Origin: an uncultured Elioraea sp.
Lineage (GTDB): Bacteria > Pseudomonadota > Alphaproteobacteria > Acetobacterales > Acetobacteraceae
Direction: 5' to 3'
Assembly (NCBI GenBank): GCA_937928775.1
Contig: CALFVI010000007.1
Span: 1-64,000, forward strand
Length of the DNA stretch: 64,000 nt
Made by a program: the position numbers and the translations under genes. A model generated the notes under the pieces. The model made no database searches. It had not been told where the DNA came from and saw only the letters and a program-made list of their open reading frames with translations. Shown piece by piece: positions 18,948 to 27,909 of the stretch (position 1 is the stretch's first letter; each line of letters opens with the position of its first letter).

Positions 18948-19613
18948 TCAGCAGCTGTGGAAGGCGAGCCCGTCGATGCGCGCAGCGAAACCAGGCCCCC
19001 CCACAGCGCCGAGCGCGATCTCGGTTACGTAGGCGGTCGGCGCCATCCTGTAGGCGGTGCGGAACTCCTGCGCCAGTCGCACCGTCTCCTCCACCCACCC
19101 CGCGGCAGGCGTCGAATCACGGCGCAGCCAGCGCGTCTGTTCCAGCACGAGCAGCAAGGGGGTGGGGTGCCAGGCGGGCTCCCCGGCCTCACCGCCCCAG
19201 CGATAGGCGAGCGCGAAGCCGGGCAGCGGCCTGGTTGGGCTGAGCGCGCGGGCGAAGCCCAGCGCGTAGCGCTGCACGAGGTTCATCCGCTCGCCGTCGG
19301 GCTCGAAGCCGACGCGCACGACGATGCCCGCATCGTTGCTGTCGCTTTCGATGCGCCACCGCCAGCTGAGGCACAGCGCGGGGTGGACGGGCACCCGCAT
19401 CGGCAGGAATACCACCGCAGCCCCGCCAGTTTCGCGCCCTGCCTCGAGGCGGATCGTGGTCTCGCCCTCTGCCGTGACGGAAAGGGGAGGGAGCGGTCCA
19501 GATATCGGCTGCACGCGCCAGCCCTGCGCGGCGAGGGCGGGGTCGAGGCGCGCCGCCGCGGCCGCCGGCAGGGCAGCGGCAAGGGCGAGGGTCAAGGCGA
19601 GGGAGGCGCGCAC
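18948..19613 (-). CDS. DUF3047 family exported protein
   Basis: About 221 residues, starting at a GTG at 19613 that gives a good signal peptide (RASLALTLALAAALPAAAAA); an in-frame GTG at 19631 would extend it slightly. The body has the features of DUF3047 proteins: LCLSWRWRIESDSNDAGIVV followed by RVGFE, and a late ALGAVGGPGFAARIDGLAF. The function of the family is unknown; a periplasmic, probably beta-rich protein is expected. Upstream in-frame ATGs overlap the divergent dienelactone hydrolase start and are less likely. The promoter region shared with that gene is only about 90 bases. Confidence 0.7.
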   Translation of the reverse strand: MRASLALTLALAAALPAAAAARLDPALAAQGWRVQPISGPLPPLSVTAEGETTIRLEAGRETGGAAVVFLPMRVPVHPALCLSWRWRIESDSNDAGIVVRVGFEPDGERMNLVQRYALGFARALSPTRPLPGFALAYRWGGEAGEPAWHPTPLLLVLEQTRWLRRDSTPAAGWVEETVRLAQEFRTAYRMAPTAYVTEIALGAVGGPGFAARIDGLAFHSC

Positions 19614-19701
19614 GGAGCGAGTGTAGCGCACTCTCGCCCCTTCTGGTCGCCCCGCCTGCCCGCCTGTATGGTCAAGGCGAGTTGTAAGGAGGGGACACGC
19701 C

Positions 19702-20400
19702 ATGGCCGAGATCACTATCACGGCAGCCGATGGGTCGGGCGAGTTCTTCGCCTACCTTGCGCGCCCAAAAACCCAGCCTGCCGGCGCGGTGGTCGTAATC
19801 CAGGAAATCTTCGGCGTGAACGCCGGCATGCGTGCGATCACGGACTCGCTCGCCGACTGGGGGTTCATCGCCCTCTGCCCAGACCTGTTCTGGCGGATCG
19901 AACCGCGCGTCGACATCACCGACCGCACCCAGGCCGAGTGGGACAAGGCCTTTGCCCTGTTCAAGGCCTTCGACCAGGAGAAGGGGATCGAGGACCTGAA
20001 GGCCGCAGTCGCTGCGGCGCGGCGCCTGGAGGGTGCGAACGGCAAGGTCGCCACCATGGGCTTCTGCCTCGGTGGGCGGATGGCGGCGCTGATGGCGCTG
20101 CGGTCGGATGCGGAGGCCAATGTGTCGTACTACGGGGTCGGGCTCGAAGGGTTCGCGTCCGAGCTGCGGGCGCTCAAGCGGCCTTTGCTTATGCACATTG
20201 CGGAGAAGGACCGCTTCGTGCCGAAGGAGGCGCAAGGGGTGGTGCTTGCCGCTGTGCTGCCCAACCCGCATGTCGCGGTTCATGTCTATCCGGACGTCGA
20301 TCATGCCTTCGCCCGGGTTGGCGGCCAGCATTGGGACGGGCGGGCGGCGGCGATCGCCAACGGTCGGACGGCCGAGTTTCTTGCCCGCCATCTCTGTTAA
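19702..20400 (+). CDS. Dienelactone hydrolase family protein
   Basis: A 232-residue cytoplasmic alpha/beta hydrolase. It starts MAEITITAADGSGEFFAYLA and has the family block VVVIQEIFGVNAGMRAITD. The catalytic triad is visible: Cys122 in MGFCLGGRMAAL, an Asp in HIAEKDRFVP and a His in YPDVDHAFAR. AAGGAG about ten bases upstream supports the start. Members hydrolyse dienelactone in chloroaromatic breakdown, but many act on other esters, so the true substrate is unknown; no aromatic pathway genes are adjacent. A CoA transferase follows 63 bases downstream. Confidence 0.92.
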   Translation: MAEITITAADGSGEFFAYLARPKTQPAGAVVVIQEIFGVNAGMRAITDSLADWGFIALCPDLFWRIEPRVDITDRTQAEWDKAFALFKAFDQEKGIEDLKAAVAAARRLEGANGKVATMGFCLGGRMAALMALRSDAEANVSYYGVGLEGFASELRALKRPLLMHIAEKDRFVPKEAQGVVLAAVLPNPHVAVHVYPDVDHAFARVGGQHWDGRAAAIANGRTAEFLARHLC

Positions 20401-20463
20401 GACAGCATCGCGCACGGAACGAAACGTGGCCGGCATGGACGGCGCGAACGAGGGAGGAGGGGC

Positions 20464-21699
20464 ATGCCGGGCGCTCTTTCGGGCCTGAAGGTGATTGATC
20501 TAACCCGCGTCCTCGGCGGGCCCTACTGCACCATGATCCTGGCCGACCACGGGGCGGAGGTGATCAAGATCGAACCTCCCCAGGGCGACGAGACGCGCGA
20601 CTGGGGCCCCCCCTTCCGCGATCATGGCGACGGCACGCGCGACGCCTCCTACTTCCTCGGCGTCAACCGCAACAAGGTCTCGTTGGGGCTTGATCTCGCG
20701 CGCGAGGAGGGGAGGGCGGTGTTGCTGCGCCTGCTTGAGGGCGCGGACGTGCTGGTGGAGAATTTCAAGCCCGGAACAATGGAGAGATGGGGGCTCGGTT
20801 ACGAGGCGCTCAAGCTGCGCTTCCCCCGCCTCATCCACTGCCGCATCTCCGGCTTCGGCGCCGACGGCCCGCTCGGCGGCTATCCTGGCTACGACGCCAT
20901 CATCCAGGCGATGGCGGGGCTGATGAGCATCAACGGCACGCCTGAGACGGGGCCTGTGCGGCTGGCAACCCCGATGGTCGATCTCGGCACCGGTCTCTAT
21001 TCCGCGATCGCGATCCTGATGGCGCTCTACGAGCGCGACCGCAGCGGGCAAGGCCAGTTTCTCGACATGACGCTCTACGACTGCGGCATGGCGCTTTTGC
21101 ATCCGCACGCCGCCAACTATCTGCTGTCGGGGCGCCGTCCGGTCGCCACCGGCAACCCCCACCCGAACCTCGCGCCGTACGACAAGTTCCGCACCCGCAC
21201 CTGTGAGATCTTCATCGGCACCGGCAACGATTCGACCTTCCGCCGGATGTGCGATCTGCTCGGCCGCCCGGAGCTTGCCGAGGATGCGCGCTTCGCCACC
21301 AACGCCGATCGGCTCGCCAATCGCGAGGCGCTGTCGGCCATCGTGCAGGAGATCATCGCCGACGAGGACGGGCACGCGTTGTGTGAGCGGCTTCTGGCGG
21401 CGGGCCTGCCGGCCGGCCCGGTGCTTTACGTCGACGAGGTGCTGGCTGCGCCGCACACGGCAGCGCGCAACATGGTGGCGGAGATCGGCTGGTATCGGGC
21501 GTTGAACACGCCAATCAAGTTCTCACGCACCCCGGGTGGCGCGCGCACGGCCCCGCCTCGGTTCGGCGAGCATGGGGAAGCCGTGCTCGCCGCCCACGGG
21601 TTCGCCGAGGACGAAATCGCGGCGCTGAAGGCGGCCGGCGTGGTGGTGACGGAACGCCGAGGCGCGGCGCGGAAATCGGCGGCGAAGGCGGCGGAGTAG
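20464..21699 (+). CDS. CaiB/BaiF family CoA transferase (class III)
   Basis: A 411-residue family III CoA transferase that moves CoA between carboxylic acids through an aspartyl-CoA intermediate. The N-terminal block is LSGLKVIDLTRVLGGPYCTM, then GAEVIKIEPPQGDETRDWGP, NRNKVSLGLDL and VLVENFKPGTMERWGL. The catalytic Asp is at residue 173 in TPMVDLGTGLYSAIAIL. The substrate (formyl, carnitine, succinyl or other) cannot be deduced. The tail is Lys/Ala-rich. It is probably co-transcribed with the preceding hydrolase and converges on pssA. Confidence 0.93.
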   Translation: MPGALSGLKVIDLTRVLGGPYCTMILADHGAEVIKIEPPQGDETRDWGPPFRDHGDGTRDASYFLGVNRNKVSLGLDLAREEGRAVLLRLLEGADVLVENFKPGTMERWGLGYEALKLRFPRLIHCRISGFGADGPLGGYPGYDAIIQAMAGLMSINGTPETGPVRLATPMVDLGTGLYSAIAILMALYERDRSGQGQFLDMTLYDCGMALLHPHAANYLLSGRRPVATGNPHPNLAPYDKFRTRTCEIFIGTGNDSTFRRMCDLLGRPELAEDARFATNADRLANREALSAIVQEIIADEDGHALCERLLAAGLPAGPVLYVDEVLAAPHTAARNMVAEIGWYRALNTPIKFSRTPGGARTAPPRFGEHGEAVLAAHGFAEDEIAALKAAGVVVTERRGAARKSAAKAAE

Positions 21700-21703
21700 G
21701 CGG

Positions 21704-22573
21704 TCAGCCCTGGCTTCTCGTCTCCGGTTGACCGTTGGATAGGGACGGGATCGCTTCCGCCTCTGCCTTCAGACGCCGATAGCTCCTCAGCCCGAACGGG
21801 AGGGACGCGACGTAGAGAAGCCCGATCAAAGCGAAGGTGGCCCACGGCTCGCTGACGAGGAGAGCAACACCGAGCCCAGCACCGAGCAGGAGCGGCAGCA
21901 CGTATTCGTTCGGCACCTTAAAATTCTTGAAGCTCCAGGTGGGCAGGGTGCTGACCATCAGCGCAGCGATTGCAAACAGCAGCACGCCGGCGAAGGCCGG
22001 GTGGCGCGCGGCGTGGGCGAGAGTCGCGAGCCCCGAGGCTTCAGCCTGCAGCCACAGGAACAGCGGGAAGAGGGCGAGCCCCGCCCCTGCCGGTGCCGGC
22101 ACGCCGACGAAGAAGGAGTAGGTGTAGGCCGGTTTTGGCGCGCCATCGATGGCGGCGTTGAAGCGGGCAAGCCGCAGTGCTGCGCACACCGCGAACATCA
22201 GACACGGTGCCCAGCCGAGCCCGCCCCAGGCCTGAAGGGTCCAGAGATAGAGCACGAGGGCCGGTGCGATGCCGAAACAGAGGAAGTCGGCGAGGCTGTC
22301 GAACTCCGCGCCGAACCGCGTGGTCGCCTTCAGCAGGCGGGCGATGCGCCCATCGAGCCCGTCGATCACGCCCGCGACCACGATCGCTGCCGCCGCCGCC
22401 TCCCACCGCTCGAGGAGCGCGAAGCGAATTGCGGTCAGGCCTGCGCAGAGCGCAACCAGCGTCATCAGGTTGGGGATGAGCCGGTTGAAGGAGAGGCCCT
22501 GGAAGCGTGGGCGGGAGCGGCGGCGGATCCGCGCGCGCCACCGTTCCATCGCAGGCGTGAGGGCAGGGCGCAT
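21704..22573 (-). CDS. pssA: CDP-diacylglycerol--serine O-phosphatidyltransferase PssA
   Basis: An integral membrane enzyme making phosphatidylserine from CDP-diacylglycerol and serine. The CDP-alcohol phosphotransferase signature D-G-x2-A-R-x8-G-x3-D-x3-D is complete (Asp74, Gly75, Ala78, Arg79, Gly88, Asp92, Asp96). About seven hydrophobic segments follow the arginine-rich N-terminus; the 289-residue length is typical of the alphaproteobacterial form. It starts one base after the psd stop, so the two consecutive steps to phosphatidylethanolamine are encoded as one unit. Confidence 0.95.
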   Translation of the reverse strand: MRPALTPAMERWRARIRRRSRPRFQGLSFNRLIPNLMTLVALCAGLTAIRFALLERWEAAAAAIVVAGVIDGLDGRIARLLKATTRFGAEFDSLADFLCFGIAPALVLYLWTLQAWGGLGWAPCLMFAVCAALRLARFNAAIDGAPKPAYTYSFFVGVPAPAGAGLALFPLFLWLQAEASGLATLAHAARHPAFAGVLLFAIAALMVSTLPTWSFKNFKVPNEYVLPLLLGAGLGVALLVSEPWATFALIGLLYVASLPFGLRSYRRLKAEAEAIPSLSNGQPETRSQG

Positions 22574-22574
22574 G

Positions 22575-23276
22575 TCAGATCATCTCCGCGGTGCGGGCGG
22601 GTTCGGTCGAGGCGAGGTCGGCGACGACCGTCTCGCCTGCAATCATCCGCTGTCCGACCGCAACGAGAGGGGCAGCATGCTCGGGCAGGTAGAGATCGAC
22701 CCGAGAGCCGAACCGGATGAGACCGATCCGCTCGCCCGCTCGCACGTCTTGGCCCTCACGCACCTCGCAGACGATGCGACGCGCGATCAGCCCGGCGATC
22801 TGCACGACCGCAAGATTGCGGCCGCAGGCCAGCTCAAGCAGGATGGCATTGCGCTCATTCTCCTCCGAGGCCTTGTCCAGTGCCGCGTTCAGGAACGCAC
22901 CCGGGTGGTGGGCGATGCGGCGGATTCGCCCCGCCGCCGGCGCACGGTTGATGTGCACGTCGAACACGGAGAGGAAGGTCGCCACCCGCGTCCGTGGCTC
23001 GGGGCCGAGACCGAGTTCGGCAGGAGGGACGGCGGGTGCGATCGACACCACGCGCCCGTCGGCAGGGGCGAGAATGAGTCCAGGCCGCTGCGGCACGGCG
23101 CGGTCGGGGTCGCGAAAGAAGACGGCGGAGAACGCGGCACCGGCAAGGCCAAGCCAGACGAAGCCGTGCCAGAGGAGGCCCAGCACGAGCCCCGCAAGGG
23201 CAGGGGCGACGATGAAAGGAAGCCCCGCGCGGTGCGGCCGGGCCAGCACCAGGGCGGCGGTGTCGAGAAGGCTCAT
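22575..23276 (-). CDS. psd: Phosphatidylserine decarboxylase (short form)
   Basis: A 233-residue proenzyme that decarboxylates phosphatidylserine to phosphatidylethanolamine. Two N-terminal membrane segments precede FFRDPDRAVPQ, ILAPADGRVV, FLSVFDVHINRAPAAG and NERNAILLEL. Self-cleavage to the pyruvoyl form is expected at Gly190-Ser191 in LIRFGSRVDLYLP. The short length is characteristic of the PSD-A/archaetidylserine-decarboxylase-like class used by alphaproteobacteria. First gene of the psd-pssA operon; a 114-base gap separates it from a divergent hypothetical gene. Confidence 0.95.
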   Translation of the reverse strand: MSLLDTAALVLARPHRAGLPFIVAPALAGLVLGLLWHGFVWLGLAGAAFSAVFFRDPDRAVPQRPGLILAPADGRVVSIAPAVPPAELGLGPEPRTRVATFLSVFDVHINRAPAAGRIRRIAHHPGAFLNAALDKASEENERNAILLELACGRNLAVVQIAGLIARRIVCEVREGQDVRAGERIGLIRFGSRVDLYLPEHAAPLVAVGQRMIAGETVVADLASTEPARTAEMI

Positions 23277-23390
23277 CTGTCCATGGTGTGTCGATTCGAT
23301 GACAGTGCTGACACGGATCGCCCGTGAAGGCGAGGGCCGTCCGTTCTGTTCAGCGAAGCTTTACCCTCCGGCGGCCATGCTCGGCACACC

Positions 23391-23861
23391 ATGACCGCGT
23401 CCGCCTGTCCGCCCTTCGCTCCCTCATCCCCCGTGGCGCTGAGCAGCCGCCCTCTCGGCCGCCTTGGTCCGTTTGAGGTCGGGCTTGATGGCTCACTCTC
23501 GCCCTCCGGCGCCTCGGGCCCCGTTCGCTTCGCCTTCGCCTGGCGCGGCCGCCGCGTGCAGGCCGAACTCGGGCCAGGGCGGCAGCTCCGTTTCGGCATC
23601 CGTGCCGTCCGGATCCCCTTCACGGCGGAGGAGGCGAGCAGACGACGATCGGCACTGAAGGCGGTGCTCGCGCTGCGCACCAGCGGCGAGGTGAACCTTG
23701 CGGCGGTTCTGTCACCGGCGCATGAACTCCGCCTCGAATGGCAGGAAACCCTAGAGGCGACGACGGCAACCCGTCTGGTCGCTGCTGCAACACGCTTCAT
23801 TCTGCTCGTACAGCCCTATCTCACCCTGCTCGAGGAGGAGGGCGCCGTCCCACCCGTCTGA
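23391..23861 (+). CDS. Hypothetical protein
   Basis: A 156-residue frame that I do not recognise. It reads LGRLGPFEVGLDGSLSPSG, VRFAFAWRGRRVQAELG, a middle part FTAEEASRRRSALKAVL and a C-terminal RLVAAATRFILLVQPYLTLL. The pattern (beta-strands then helices, no signal peptide, no Cys motif) and coherent codon usage suggest a real cytoplasmic protein. It is divergent from psd. The 240 bases downstream (23862-24102) contain no intact gene but an open, protein-like stretch (see findings). Confidence 0.55.
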   Translation: MTASACPPFAPSSPVALSSRPLGRLGPFEVGLDGSLSPSGASGPVRFAFAWRGRRVQAELGPGRQLRFGIRAVRIPFTAEEASRRRSALKAVLALRTSGEVNLAAVLSPAHELRLEWQETLEATTATRLVAAATRFILLVQPYLTLLEEEGAVPPV

Positions 23862-24102
23862 CCTGCTGCGCCGCCGGGTCGTCGCTGGCATCTGCGCCGC
23901 TGATGAGCTCATGAGGCGAACGACTCAGGGGCTGGCGCTGCAGTGGGCGCTAGGCGGATTCCTCGGGCAGGGCTGGATGCGGCACCGGGACGGCCGTTCC
24001 ATCTGGTCTCGCTGAGGCGACGTGCTGGCCGCTGAACGAGGCAGCGCGCCGCACACCTTAGGCGTTAGCCGGGCAACGAGTTCTGGCGCGCGGTCCCGCC
24101 CT

Positions 24103-25407
24103 TCAGCCCCCCTCATGCCGCGGCACGATAAACACCTGGCCTGGATAGATCAGGTTCGGATTGCGGATCTGGTCGCGGTTCGCTTCGTAGATGATCGTGT
24201 AGCGAATGCCGCGACCATAGGTCGCCCGCGCAATCCGCCACAGGCTTTGGCCCGGCTGCACCACCACCATACCCTCAAGCAGGCCTTCCGGCGGCATGGT
24301 CGCTCTCTGGAACTCCACTTCGGCCCGCGCCATCACCTTGCCGTCGGCGGCGAGCTGGTCGGCACGCAAAGCGGCGACCTTGCCCGGTTCGATCGGCACC
24401 GCCGACGGCGCCAGGCTCCAATGACCGGCCTCGTCCGCCCGCGTGTCGCCGAGATGGTTAGCGTCGAGGTAGAGGCGTACGGCCGCGCCTGGCGCGGCGC
24501 GGCCAGAGAAGCGGATGTCCCCGCCCTCGCCGTACTCCACTGCCTCCACGGTCACCGAACCTCTGCGGGTTGGCTGCAAAACGCCCGTGTCGTGCGCGGC
24601 GGGTACGGACGGCATGGGCGCGGCTTGGACCCGGCTCGACGTGTCGGGGGGCGTCGTGGGCAGCGAGGTCGCCTCGGCCCGTTCTGTGCCCGGCCGTGGA
24701 GACTGCGCCGCCGCCTTGGATGGCGAAGGCGCCGCCGCGGCCGAAGGCGTCGCAGCGTCGGCAGACGGCGCCTGCAGAACCCGCAATTCGCCGTGCGGCT
24801 CGCGCGGCGTGAGCAGGGCGATCGGCGGCGGCGGAGGCGTCTCGGCCGGCAGAGGACGGCCGGCGACGTCGCGATCCCGCTCAGGGACGACGATCACCAA
24901 GGTGGATGCGGATTCCAGTACGGTCCCGTCTGGGGCGCGGGCGACCAGGCTGAGTTCGCGCCCGCCCGGCGGCATCGGCCGGGCGGGAACGAAGACCCAC
25001 TCGCCGCGATCATCCGCCCGTGCGCGGCCGATCTCCTGGCCCCGGTCGAGGATCGTCACCTCGGCATGCGGCGCCGCCCGACCAGCCATCACCGCCTCAC
25101 CGCGCGCGCTGACGCGCACGATGTCGAACGACGGACGAGAAGGGGCAGGCGGCGATGGCGGCGTGGGAGGTATGGGGCCGGCTAGGGCCGATGATGCGGA
25201 CTCGGCCGGCGCCACGACAGGGGCGGCAGGACGCTCCGCCTGCATGCGCAGCGCCATCTCAGTCTGCGCAGTCGGACCCGGGGTCCGACCCGCCGGCCGA
25301 AGGTTACGGTCGCCAGCCAACCACCAAAGCCCACCGGCAATGGCGACCAGGCCGGCGAGACCGACCAAAACGGGTCGCATGGCCCGACCTCGCTGCGGCT
25401 GTTTCAT
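24103..25407 (-). CDS. LysM peptidoglycan-binding protein with Ig-like segments
   Basis: About 434 residues. Near the N-terminus is one membrane helix ([20 protein letters not shown]). A long Pro/Ala-rich periplasmic region contains two short Ig-like units ([40 protein letters not shown]). The C-terminus is a LysM domain ([17 protein letters not shown], then [20 protein letters not shown] and QVFIVP). This layout is common in alphaproteobacterial cell-envelope proteins of unknown role; binding to glycan strands is inferred from LysM. I chose ATG 25407; ATG 25380 is also possible. Much longer upstream starts would add a basic, non-conserved leader. Confidence 0.85.
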   Translation of the reverse strand: MKQPQRGRAMRPVLVGLAGLVAIAGGLWWLAGDRNLRPAGRTPGPTAQTEMALRMQAERPAAPVVAPAESASSALAGPIPPTPPSPPAPSRPSFDIVRVSARGEAVMAGRAAPHAEVTILDRGQEIGRARADDRGEWVFVPARPMPPGGRELSLVARAPDGTVLESASTLVIVVPERDRDVAGRPLPAETPPPPPIALLTPREPHGELRVLQAPSADAATPSAAAAPSPSKAAAQSPRPGTERAEATSLPTTPPDTSSRVQAAPMPSVPAAHDTGVLQPTRRGSVTVEAVEYGEGGDIRFSGRAAPGAAVRLYLDANHLGDTRADEAGHWSLAPSAVPIEPGKVAALRADQLAADGKVMARAEVEFQRATMPPEGLLEGMVVVQPGQSLWRIARATYGRGIRYTIIYEANRDQIRNPNLIYPGQVFIVPRHEGG

Positions 25408-25683
25408 CGCCCCAAGCATAGGTTTTAGGGGGCGTGACATCGTCCTGCAATGCGAGGCGCGTTCACCGTCGCGCGGGCGGCTGTGGTGCCCAAGCCGGCC
25501 GCGGACGACGCGGCGAGGGTCGCGCGACCGACCAGAGCAGAGCAGACGAAAGGGGCGGCAGACGCGAGCGTGCCGAATGCGCGGGCGTGCCGTCTCATGC
25601 AGCCCCTCGCGGAGGCGTGCGCTCACGCCGGGAGGGCGAGATCGGTATGGTCGGAACGGATCAACCGGGAACGGATGTGACTG

Positions 25684-26361
25684 ATGCGCGGCGAGGCGGA
25701 TGCGATGGCCGAACGGACAGTGTGGGATCTGCCGACCAGGCTGTTCCACTGGGCGCTCGTGCTGTGCCTCGTGGCGTCCTTCCTCACGGTCAAGCTACAC
25801 GAGATGCGCCTTCACGCCTGGTTTGGCTATACGTCTCTCACGCTCGTGTTGTTTCGCCTGGTGTGGGGACTTGTCGGCAGCGAGAGCGCTCGCTTCGTTC
25901 GCTTTCTGCGCGGTCCCGCCGCGGTGGCCAACCACCTCCGCGGCCTCTTCCGCCGCGACCCCGACCGCGAGATCACCCACAACGCGCTGGGTGGTTGGGC
26001 GGTGGTTGCCCTCCTTTTGCTCGTCCTGGCGCAAGGAACGACGGGGCTGTTCGCCAACGACGACATCGTCTTTCGTGGCCCCCTTTTCCCGCTCGTCGGC
26101 AAGGCCTGGTCAGACCGTTTCACCACGTGGCACTACCGGATTTCGGATGCATTGCTCATCATGGTTGCTGTGCATGTTGCAGCGGTGCTTGCGTACCGCA
26201 TCCTGTTCGGGCGCGATCTGATCACGCCGATGCTGACCGGCCGCAAACGCCTGCCTGGTGCTGTCGCTTCCCCACGCCTCGCCTCGCCCTGGCTTGCTTT
26301 CGCCATCTTCGCGGTGGCGGCCGGGACGGTGTGGGCAGTGGTAACCCGGCAGCTGTTCTGA
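25684..26361 (+). CDS. Cytochrome b561-type di-heme membrane protein
   Basis: A 225-residue membrane cytochrome. It begins [20 protein letters not shown], the usual start of the b561/hydrogenase-b-type family, with heme-ligand-like His residues in [12 protein letters not shown] and [16 protein letters not shown]. Four to five helices are visible. Such proteins pass electrons between the quinone pool and a periplasmic c-type cytochrome. The neighbouring gene, converging with only five bases between stops, encodes a cytochrome c', a frequent partner. ATG 25684 or 25705 may be the start. Confidence 0.88.
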   Translation: MRGEADAMAERTVWDLPTRLFHWALVLCLVASFLTVKLHEMRLHAWFGYTSLTLVLFRLVWGLVGSESARFVRFLRGPAAVANHLRGLFRRDPDREITHNALGGWAVVALLLLVLAQGTTGLFANDDIVFRGPLFPLVGKAWSDRFTTWHYRISDALLIMVAVHVAAVLAYRILFGRDLITPMLTGRKRLPGAVASPRLASPWLAFAIFAVAAGTVWAVVTRQLF

Positions 26362-26366
26362 GTGCG

Positions 26367-26807
26367 TCAGCGCTGCGGTGCGCGATAAGGGCGGTGGCAG
26401 GCGCCGCAGGCCTGGCCGGTCGCCTCGAAAGCCTGGGCGAGCGCCTTCTGGTCGGTCCCCTGCGCTGCGGCGACCAGCGCTTCAGCGCGTTGCGTGAAGG
26501 CGTCAGCCACGCGTTCGAACCCTGCACGGTCGGTCCAGACCGTCGGCAGGGCGCGGCTGCCTTGCCCATCGCTGCCAGGCGGGAAGAGTGTCTTGATCTT
26601 CGGCGCATGCTCGGCGATGGCGCGGGCGTGCGGCAAAGCCTCGCTATTAGGGTCGCCCATCTGCACAATGGTCTGGATCGCCTCCATCTTGTCGCGAAGC
26701 AGTCGGAAGCCTGCCTGGCGGTCGGCGATGACGTTGGTTTGCGCCAACGCGAGAGCCGGCGGCAGGGCGAGGACAAGTGCGAGGACAGTGGCGCGCAAGA
26801 CCGTCAT
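26367..26807 (-). CDS. Cytochrome c' / c556 family protein
   Basis: A 146-residue exported c-type cytochrome. Signal peptide VLRATVLALVLALPPALALA, then a four-helix-bundle sequence starting ADRQAGFRLLRDKMEAIQTI, and a C-terminal heme motif CGACH preceded by FEATGQA. Heme at the extreme C-terminus is typical of the c'/c556 class, implicated in electron transfer or nitric-oxide binding. Start 26807 is chosen because it gives the signal peptide. It converges on the cytochrome b561 gene. Confidence 0.9.
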   Translation of the reverse strand: MTVLRATVLALVLALPPALALAQTNVIADRQAGFRLLRDKMEAIQTIVQMGDPNSEALPHARAIAEHAPKIKTLFPPGSDGQGSRALPTVWTDRAGFERVADAFTQRAEALVAAAQGTDQKALAQAFEATGQACGACHRPYRAPQR

Positions 26808-26985
26808 CGGTGTCGTGCTTCCCGTTGCAGTGCACCGGCCGAGGGCGCCGGCGCGTTGGAGACTGCCAAAGAGCAGGGCGGGCAAACCGCTCACAATCCT
26901 GTGCGCAGCCGACTGGGCAGCGGGTGACAGGGGCGTATGGCCGCGTTAGTGCCGCCTTCATCGCGTTCGGGGCATGGAGATCCGC

Positions 26986-27675
26986 ATGCAGTTTGCCCGC
27001 TTGCGTGCCATCGCCGTCTTTTGCGGCTCCCGTCTCGGCAGGGATCCGCGCTTCAGCGCGGCGGCCGATCGGCTCGGGCGTCGGTTCGGCGAGGCGGGCA
27101 TCCGCCTGGTGTACGGCGGGGGGCGAATCGGGCTGATGGGGCGGATTGCCGATGCCTGCCTTGCTGCCGGCGGACAGGTCACAGGCGTCATCCCCCGCTT
27201 CCTCGCGGAACGCGAGGTAGCGCACGAAGGCATTGCCGACATGCGCATGGTGGAGGCGCAGCGAATCCGTACCAACGGCCGCCCTTCCGGCGCAGCTGGT
27301 CAGGCGGCGAAAGGCGGCTGCGTCACGCCGCGCGAGGAGATGGAACTCGAGATCAACGCGATGCACATCCGCAAGGCCTGGATGGCGGCGGAGGCGGATG
27401 CCTTCGTGATGCTGCCCGGCGGCTTGGGCACGCTCGACGAGACGATCGAGATCTTGACGTGGCGCCAGCTCGGCTTGCACGAGAAGCCGATTGTGCTGTG
27501 CGACATCGCGGGCAGTGCGCGGCCCCTTGTCGCCGCCATCGATGCCGCGATCGAGGCCGGTTTCGCAGAGCCCTCCGCGCGTAGCTTATTCGCCGTCGCC
27601 GACGGACCGGATGCCGTGTTGCCGCTGCTTGCGAGCCTCACTTCCCCCTCGCACGCTCCCGCTACGGCGAGCTGA
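26986..27675 (+). CDS. LOG family protein (TIGR00730 type)
   Basis: About 229 residues with a Rossmann-like fold. Motifs: VFCGSRLGRDPRFSAAA, LVYGGGRIGLMGRIADA, VTGVIPRFLAEREVAHEG and the family signature PGGLGTLDETIE, with MHIRKAWM just before it. LOG proteins are cytokinin-riboside phosphoribohydrolases or related nucleotide hydrolases. Between VEAQRI and MHIRKAWM there is an insertion of roughly 30 residues (RTNGRPSGAAGQAAKGGCVT and onward) not usual for the family. ATG 26986 has GGAG ten bases upstream; ATG 26974 is an alternative. Confidence 0.85.
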   Translation: MQFARLRAIAVFCGSRLGRDPRFSAAADRLGRRFGEAGIRLVYGGGRIGLMGRIADACLAAGGQVTGVIPRFLAEREVAHEGIADMRMVEAQRIRTNGRPSGAAGQAAKGGCVTPREEMELEINAMHIRKAWMAAEADAFVMLPGGLGTLDETIEILTWRQLGLHEKPIVLCDIAGSARPLVAAIDAAIEAGFAEPSARSLFAVADGPDAVLPLLASLTSPSHAPATAS

Positions 27676-27733
27676 GGCGGCGTCTTGCCGGCTGATCGGC
27701 ACAGGCCTATACGCAAGCGAGGCGTCTGGCAGT

Positions 27734-27810
27734 CGGAGCGTAGCTCAGCCTGGTAGAGCACTGTGTTCGGGACGCAGGGGCCGGAGGTTCGAATCCTCTC
27801 GCTCCGACCA
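27734..27810 (+). tRNA. tRNA-Pro (anticodon CGG)
   Basis: A full cloverleaf of 77 bases with encoded CCA. Acceptor CGGAGCG pairs with CGCTCCG; the D arm contains TAGCTCAGCCTGGTAGAGCA; the anticodon stem CTGTG/CGCAG encloses loop TTCGGGA, giving anticodon CGG (reads CCG, Pro); the T arm contains GGTTCGAATCC. Pro CCG codons are heavily used in this high-GC DNA. No adjacent integrase or att-like duplication is seen. Confidence 0.97.
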
Positions 27811-27909
27811 GCCGGACGCCCCTCTCTTAACCCTGCTCAGACCAGAGGTCGCATTCCGCGCTGACCTAGGCGCGGCTAAGGTGCCAACGAGCACGCGGAG
27901 GCAGGGCGA

